Shown here in pieces: positions 8,030 to 11,516 of a DNA stretch of 11,516 bases. Under the pieces are notes generated by a model. The model made no database searches and had not been told where the DNA came from. It saw only the letters and a program-made list of their open reading frames with translations. The DNA comes from Candidatus Poseidoniaceae archaeon (GTDB taxonomy: Archaea; Thermoplasmatota; Poseidoniia; Poseidoniales; Poseidoniaceae): contig JAKMGM010000034.1 of NCBI GenBank assembly GCA_022424925.1, forward strand, positions 1 to 11,516, read 5' to 3'. The first letter of the stretch is position 1. Each line of letters opens with the position of its first letter. The translations under genes were made by a program, and so were the position numbers.

Positions 8030-9403
8030 TCACAGTACAGCAAACATTGCTATTCCACAAAGTACACAAACAACAGGCATAATGAGCAACTCTGCTGATG
8101 AGCGAATCCGACCGAGATTCGCCAATTCTGTACCTCTCTGAATATTGGCCTTCATACCTGGCGTGTCCTCTCCGTGTACTGAGATGGCTGTATGACCTAC
8201 AGTGCCGTCGAGATGTTCACGTGCCATTTCTTCGCGGCTTCTCGGCTTGACCATTCCAAGCAGGTAGACTGGGTTGCCAATTCGAAGAGCATATGCAGTC
8301 CAACGATGTTTCCGAACATCGCCATCGCTGAAGAGCCGTGCTGCAAATTCAGTTTTGAAGTGGTCTTTTAGCGTATCAGCATGGCTTGAAGTCCATCGCT
8401 TGACAAAGTTGCCGAGTTGCTTATTCTTGAAGGTATTTGATTCAACTCGAATACCACCTGTCCCATCATGGAGCATAAATGGAACGCCGCCCTTGTCACT
8501 TCGAACCGTTCTCCAAGTGCATTCTTCTCGGGTTGTTCGGTTACCTTCTGAATCGGTGGTAGTGACCTGACGACAGACATATACTTCGTATTCCCACTTG
8601 AAATCGACGCATCCTGGAATCACTCTTCGAGTGTTGCCATCGACAACGACGTTGATCCACTGCTCAGGAGCTGGACGAACTTGGCCTACCAATTCTGATG
8701 AGCCAACAGCGACTGAACGAACCAGAGACGTCGGCGTATCAATCATTTGTTGTTGACGCTTATGCTGGAGGAAGCCGATGATGAGCCAAATGAGGCCAAT
8801 CACAGTTATTGTGATTGGAGCAAAACGCATTCCATTTTCTTCTTCGAGGAGTTCACCGCTGTCTACGGCTGCTTGTTGGTCCACCATCATCGAGCCGATT
8901 GAGAAGCAGAGCATTACGACAAACATGACCATGCATATTCCAAACGTCGAGAAGGTTGCCGGTTGCGGCGTTCCAACCTTGCTCGGATGTTCCGCAATCG
9001 GGGTGCCGTCACCGTCTGGAGCATAACGGTCGTTTTGATTCCATGTTGAGGGACCGGGTGCGGGAAGAATCCAGTCGTTGGGGTCCGTTGTTGGACTGTA
9101 CGATGAACGGCCAAAGAACCACGACTCAAGTTCATAGCCGTTTTTGAGAGCTTCTTCCTCTAAGTCATCCGGTTGGGGTGCATTCTTGCGAACATTGTGC
9201 AAATCAGCCTCAAGTGATGCTGGTGAAACCAAGGCGACCATCAAGAAGCCGATAGCGCAGATAAACACACCTTCAGCAGTGAAAGTGAGCGCTCCACCAA
9301 CAACAACCAGTGCCCCTACAACCCAGAAAAACCAGCTAAACCATGTATATGGGCGGGTGAACTGGAAAAACCCCCGGTCAAGATTCGCGTTTTCAAGAGA
9401 CAT
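8030..9403 (-). CDS. GIDE-domain (MUL1/BAM-like) integral membrane protein
   Basis: A 457-residue membrane protein. Two N-terminal TMs (about 20-40, 43-60) are followed by a polar Pro/Asp-rich loop (61-150), two more TMs (151-172, 195-212), a soluble domain and a final TM (438-456). The soluble domain (about 222-395) begins IDTPTSLVRSVAVGSSELVGQV, carries PGCVDFKWEYEVY (Cys265) and later VPFMLHDGTGGIRVES. This is the pattern of the GIDE/BAM domain that in the mitochondrial E3 ligase MUL1 lies between two membrane segments. Unlike MUL1 there is no RING finger after the last TM. Function in prokaryotes is unknown; a lipid- or ligand-sensing role beside a membrane is inference. ATG at 9403 is chosen as the only start before TM1. 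It lies 65 nt after yjbQ, with an inverted repeat and a weak TATA between them. Confidence 0.7.
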   Translation of the reverse strand: MSLENANLDRGFFQFTRPYTWFSWFFWVVGALVVVGGALTFTAEGVFICAIGFLMVALVSPASLEADLHNVRKNAPQPDDLEEEALKNGYELESWFFGRSSYSPTTDPNDWILPAPGPSTWNQNDRYAPDGDGTPIAEHPSKVGTPQPATFSTFGICMVMFVVMLCFSIGSMMVDQQAAVDSGELLEEENGMRFAPITITVIGLIWLIIGFLQHKRQQQMIDTPTSLVRSVAVGSSELVGQVRPAPEQWINVVVDGNTRRVIPGCVDFKWEYEVYVCRQVTTTDSEGNRTTREECTWRTVRSDKGGVPFMLHDGTGGIRVESNTFKNKQLGNFVKRWTSSHADTLKDHFKTEFAARLFSDGDVRKHRWTAYALRIGNPVYLLGMVKPRSREEMAREHLDGTVGHTAISVHGEDTPGMKANIQRGTELANLGRIRSSAELLIMPVVCVLCGIAMFAVL

Positions 9404-9433
9404 AACCGTTCCAATTCAATAAGCCGTAAAACG
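9404..9433 (-). promoter_or_regulatory. Possible TATA-like element of the GIDE gene
   Basis: The minus strand reads CGTTTTACGG centred near 9429, about 26-27 nt upstream of the ATG at 9403, the leaderless spacing seen elsewhere in the window. There is no SD between it and the ATG. The TATA match is only moderate. Confidence 0.3.
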
Positions 9434-9436
9434 ATT

Positions 9437-9464
9437 GCGTGATATGAGCGGAAAAATCACGCTC
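9437..9464. repeat. Two overlapping inverted repeats between yjbQ and the GIDE gene
   Basis: A perfect 7-bp inverted repeat, GCGTGAT (9437-9443) and ATCACGC (9456-9462), is separated by 12 bases. A second, nested 5-bp pair, GAGCG (9446-9450) and CGCTC (9460-9464), uses part of the same right arm, so the two hairpins cannot form together. On the minus strand a TTTTT run falls inside the first loop. It lies five bases beyond the yjbQ stop and just upstream of the GIDE promoter candidate. It could be a terminator, an operator for a dimeric regulator, or chance. Confidence 0.5.
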
Positions 9465-9468
9465 TCCG

Positions 9469-9933
9469 TTACGCAAGTACGCCTACCACTTTGACAAGAA
9501 TACGCTTGTCCCTACACCCGTCAAATTCCGCATAGTGTATCTGTTCCCATGTTCCGAGATGTAAGTTGCCGTTCTGTACTGGCATGGTTACCTGCTGACC
9601 CAGTAACTGACGCTTTAGGTGCGCATCACCGTTGTCTTCACCGGTACGGTGGTGATGGTACTCATCGCCGTTCGAACCTTCCAGCCCGTAGTAGGGAGCT
9701 ACTTTCTCCAGCCATCTCATGATGTCGTGATGAAGCCCACTCTCAAGGTCATTCACATAACACGAAGCCGTGATGTGCATTGGATTCACCAAAACCAATC
9801 CGTCTTTGATACCGCTTTCCCTAACAACTCGTTCAACGTCACGTGTTATGCAACGGATTTCGTAACGTTTTACGGTGTTCACCCAAAGTTCTTCGACATA
9901 TGTTGCTGCTGTTCCGGTGACAAGTGTACCCAT
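9469..9933 (-). CDS. yjbQ: YjbQ/UPF0047 family protein
   Basis: 154 residues matching the UPF0047 (COG0432) family, usually about 130-140 residues, with a slightly long N-terminus here. Visible family features: NTVKRYEIRCITRDVE near the start, NPMHITASCYVNDLESG (His53, Glu64), the histidine-rich YHHHRTGEDNGDAHLK (92-107), and LGTWEQIHYAEFDG (126-139) near the end. E. coli YjbQ has thiamine-phosphate-synthase-like activity when overproduced, hence the name 'secondary thiamine-phosphate synthase', but the physiological role is unsettled and no thiamine genes are nearby. The His and Glu/Asp residues suggest metal binding (family inference). The ATG at 9933 follows the hypothetical membrane gene by 28 nt, so they are probably co-transcribed. 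CGCTGGCGAA stands three bases before the ATG. The next possible starts would cut into the first strand. Confidence 0.9.
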   Translation of the reverse strand: MGTLVTGTAATYVEELWVNTVKRYEIRCITRDVERVVRESGIKDGLVLVNPMHITASCYVNDLESGLHHDIMRWLEKVAPYYGLEGSNGDEYHHHRTGEDNGDAHLKRQLLGQQVTMPVQNGNLHLGTWEQIHYAEFDGCRDKRILVKVVGVLA

Positions 9934-9961
9934 GTATTCGCCAGCGGATGGCGGTTGTTGA

Positions 9962-10567
9962 TTATTTCAGTCCAGAAAACAACGACGAACGGTCTAAGCC
10001 AACCGATGAAGTCAACACTGGAAGAACTGCGATGAGTCCACATATTACGGTAGAGATGGCTTGCAATGTAGCCGCTAGTTGCTGTGCTGCAAAAGTGCTG
10101 ATACCAAAGGCAACGTCAATTTCACCAACTTCTCCAAGAAAAATGTTCCCCATTGCCAATGCACTGGAGACGAGAATGCCGAGAAAAATAAGATGAACGC
10201 CACGTCGTTGATAATTCATCAACCAATACCCTCCAACCATAGCGGTTACGGCAGAAATGATTGAGCTCAACACAACAATAGCATTCACCAACAGGCGGGA
10301 TTCGGATTCAGTACCCCCAACCTCGAGAAACGGCGTAAGAACCCCGAGACTGCTCAACAACCCGTAGATAATGAAAAGAACGCCAATGACTTTTGGCGTT
10401 GCTGAAGGTTGCTGAATTAAAATCGGTTGAAATGGCGCTTGTGGCGTACCCGCAATATACGATTGATCGTTCGAGGGAAATGAATCCATTCCGTTCGATT
10501 GTAGTCCGGATTGTTGGCCATTTTGCGGCGACGATGGGTAGCCGTCATCCCACGGGTTGGGTTGCAT
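9962..10567 (-). CDS. Hypothetical four-TM membrane protein with disordered N-terminus
   Basis: I do not recognise a family. The 201-residue product starts with about 55 residues rich in Pro, Gln, Ser, Asn and Gly (low complexity, probably disordered and exposed). Four hydrophobic helices follow at about 59-81, 92-114, 121-143 and 167-188, and then a short Ser-rich tail. An Arg pair (121-122) after NYQ sits at the loop between helices 2 and 3. The layout, a Pro/Gln-rich tail before a small four-helix bundle, is common in uncharacterised membrane proteins of marine archaea and actinobacteria and says little about function. The start at 10567 is the first ATG; a weak TATA-like GATATG lies about 27 nt upstream. 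It is probably the first gene of a unit with yjbQ (28-nt gap) and diverges from the NAD kinase gene. Confidence 0.75.
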   Translation of the reverse strand: MQPNPWDDGYPSSPQNGQQSGLQSNGMDSFPSNDQSYIAGTPQAPFQPILIQQPSATPKVIGVLFIIYGLLSSLGVLTPFLEVGGTESESRLLVNAIVVLSSIISAVTAMVGGYWLMNYQRRGVHLIFLGILVSSALAMGNIFLGEVGEIDVAFGISTFAAQQLAATLQAISTVICGLIAVLPVLTSSVGLDRSSLFSGLK

Positions 10568-10670
10568 AAAGAATACTCATCAGACCTGCATATCAATTCT
10601 TCTTTTCATCTACGATGGAGTGGTGGTGTTGAAGAGGGGGGACGCCGTGGAAGCATCAAGGAGGGTTTCA
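10568..10670. promoter_or_regulatory. Divergent intergenic region with possible promoters both ways
   Basis: This 103-bp gap separates the leftward hypothetical membrane gene from the rightward NAD kinase gene, so it should hold promoters for both. A TATC/GATATG segment near 10589-10598 is about 27 nt from the leftward ATG and could serve a leaderless transcript. For the rightward gene I see an SD but no convincing TATA box. The G-rich stretch around 10617-10641 is not explained by any feature. Confidence 0.35.
10660..10665 (+). promoter_or_regulatory. Shine-Dalgarno site deciding a GTG start
   Basis: GGAGGG lies five bases before GTG at 10671, the strongest ribosome-binding site in the window. 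It selects this GTG over the in-frame upstream GTGs at 10620, 10623, 10626 and 10647, and it fits the start of the first beta strand of the NAD kinase fold. Confidence 0.75.
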
Positions 10671-11516
10671 GTGGCGGACATACTCGTGGTGTACAAAAAA
10701 AACTTCGAGGCTGTGCATGACGCAAGCCTCGACCATATTACCAAAGCCCTCCACGATTCGAGCGAGCGAAGAGGAGGGTTACGAATCGATGTTCGTGCTC
10801 GAGAGCAAGTCCGACGCGCTGATTTCATCGGCCGTGACCTTGTCATTGTTCTAGGGGGCGATGGAACGCTGACCAGCATATCCCACAACATCGATGCTGC
10901 AACACCAGTGATGGGTGTCAACTCGCACCCGCAAGCCGATGACCCATCTGGAAGTTTTGGATTCTACATGGATTCAAACATCAACACGTTCGACCAAGAT
11001 TTGGAAACCGCCTTAGACGGCCAGGCAATCATAAACGAACTCCCTCGCCTTCAAGCAATCATTGACACGACCTCAGGTAACCGGTTTACCACCGATCCTG
11101 CGATGAACGACCTACTCATTGCGAACACCCACCAGTATGCGCCCAGCAAATACCACCTCCGACGAGGCGAAAACAAATGCCATCAACAAAGCAGCGGCTT
11201 GCTCTTCTCAACATGGCTTGGGCAAGGTGCTTGGCTCAGCAATGCTGTCGGAAAAAATGACTTTGATACATTACTCCAACGCGTTCAAGATGATGAAAAA
11301 AATACCCACTATTTCGTCCTCGCACGTGACATCCCACCCCATGAACGTGATGGAATGCCGTGGTCATGGATGGACTGGACTCTAGAAGCAACCACAATCA
11401 CATCCGACATGCACCGTGGGTATGTAGTGCCTGACGGATGGGATGAAGTGCACTTTAATCGAGGAGCGACAATCACAGTCAATGCAGAGGCACCGAAGCT
11501 ACGACTTCTCACGTTT
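10671..11516 (+). CDS. NAD kinase, NADK2-like (3' truncated by window end)
   Basis: The frame stays open for 282 codons from a GTG start to the last base, so the C-terminus is missing. It begins VADILVVYKKN and carries the ATP-NAD kinase signature LGGDGTLTSIS (GGDGT at 62-66), then GVNSHPQADDPSGSFG and MNDLLIAN (Asn146-Asp147, the usual NE/ND position). Next comes QQSSGLLFSTWLGQGAW, where most bacterial enzymes have DGLxxSTPTGSTAY. That SSG...G.GAW form, plus the late VVPDG...HFNRGATITV segment, resembles the eukaryotic mitochondrial NADK2 type more than bacterial NadK or typical archaeal enzymes. It would phosphorylate NAD to NADP using ATP in the cytosol. No ATG lies near the fold start; the GTG is supported by a strong SD. 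It stands alone and divergent from its neighbours. NAD kinase identity is good; the subtype is moderate. Confidence 0.82.
   Translation, partial: MADILVVYKKNFEAVHDASLDHITKALHDSSERRGGLRIDVRAREQVRRADFIGRDLVIVLGGDGTLTSISHNIDAATPVMGVNSHPQADDPSGSFGFYMDSNINTFDQDLETALDGQAIINELPRLQAIIDTTSGNRFTTDPAMNDLLIANTHQYAPSKYHLRRGENKCHQQSSGLLFSTWLGQGAWLSNAVGKNDFDTLLQRVQDDEKNTHYFVLARDIPPHERDGMPWSWMDWTLEATTITSDMHRGYVVPDGWDEVHFNRGATITVNAEAPKLRLLTF

Noticed and set aside
9619..10035. 138-codon plus-strand open frame over the YjbQ gene
   Set aside because: It is antisense to a well-recognised UPF0047 gene and crosses its start; no family resemblance.

Overview
The window reads as ordinary chromosomal DNA from an archaeon, most likely a marine planktonic euryarchaeon of the Poseidoniales (Marine Group II) type; this lineage call is inference. 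Several starts have an archaeal TATA-like box centred about 27 nt upstream of the ATG with no leader (clearest upstream of 6626). Other starts have a GGAGG or GAGGT Shine-Dalgarno (SD) sequence. No bacterial -35/-10 pairs were seen. Genes are tightly packed, with many bacterial-looking families beside PIN/TPR and GIDE-domain proteins. No rRNA, tRNA, CRISPR array, IS element or phage gene was found.

Layout. At the left edge is the 3' end of a plus-strand TauE/SafE-type membrane protein. It converges on, and overlaps by 35 bp, the end of a long minus-strand block. Read in the direction of transcription (right to left), that block has three parts. (a) A four-TM hypothetical membrane protein, a YjbQ/UPF0047 enzyme and a GIDE-domain membrane protein occupy 10567 to 8030. 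(b) A monocistronic-looking thiolase runs from 7915 to 6695. (c) A compact five-gene operon runs from 6626 to 232: an RND/MMPL exporter, an ABA4-like (DUF4281) membrane protein, a DUF2071 protein, a DCC-family (DUF393) thiol-disulfide protein and a PIN-TPR protein. At the right edge a divergent plus-strand gene, starting with GTG behind a strong SD, encodes an NAD kinase most like the mitochondrial NADK2 type. It runs off the end of the window.

How the genes fit together. The exporter operon has one strong TATA box and very tight or overlapping junctions (1-nt TAATG overlap, 20-nt gap, 34-nt overlap, 32-nt gap), so the five proteins are probably made together. The exporter, ABA4-like, DUF2071 and DCC families suggest a membrane- or lipid/isoprenoid-linked module, but the substrate cannot be read from sequence. 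The thiolase and NAD kinase are housekeeping metabolism (acyl-CoA chemistry and NADP supply). The GIDE protein is the least expected family here.

I see no defence island or mobile system. The observations most worth a second look are the exporter/ABA4-like operon, the GIDE membrane protein, the NADK2-like kinase, the large PIN-TPR protein, a pair of competing inverted repeats in front of the GIDE gene, and an identical 10-mer at the same distance from two start codons.
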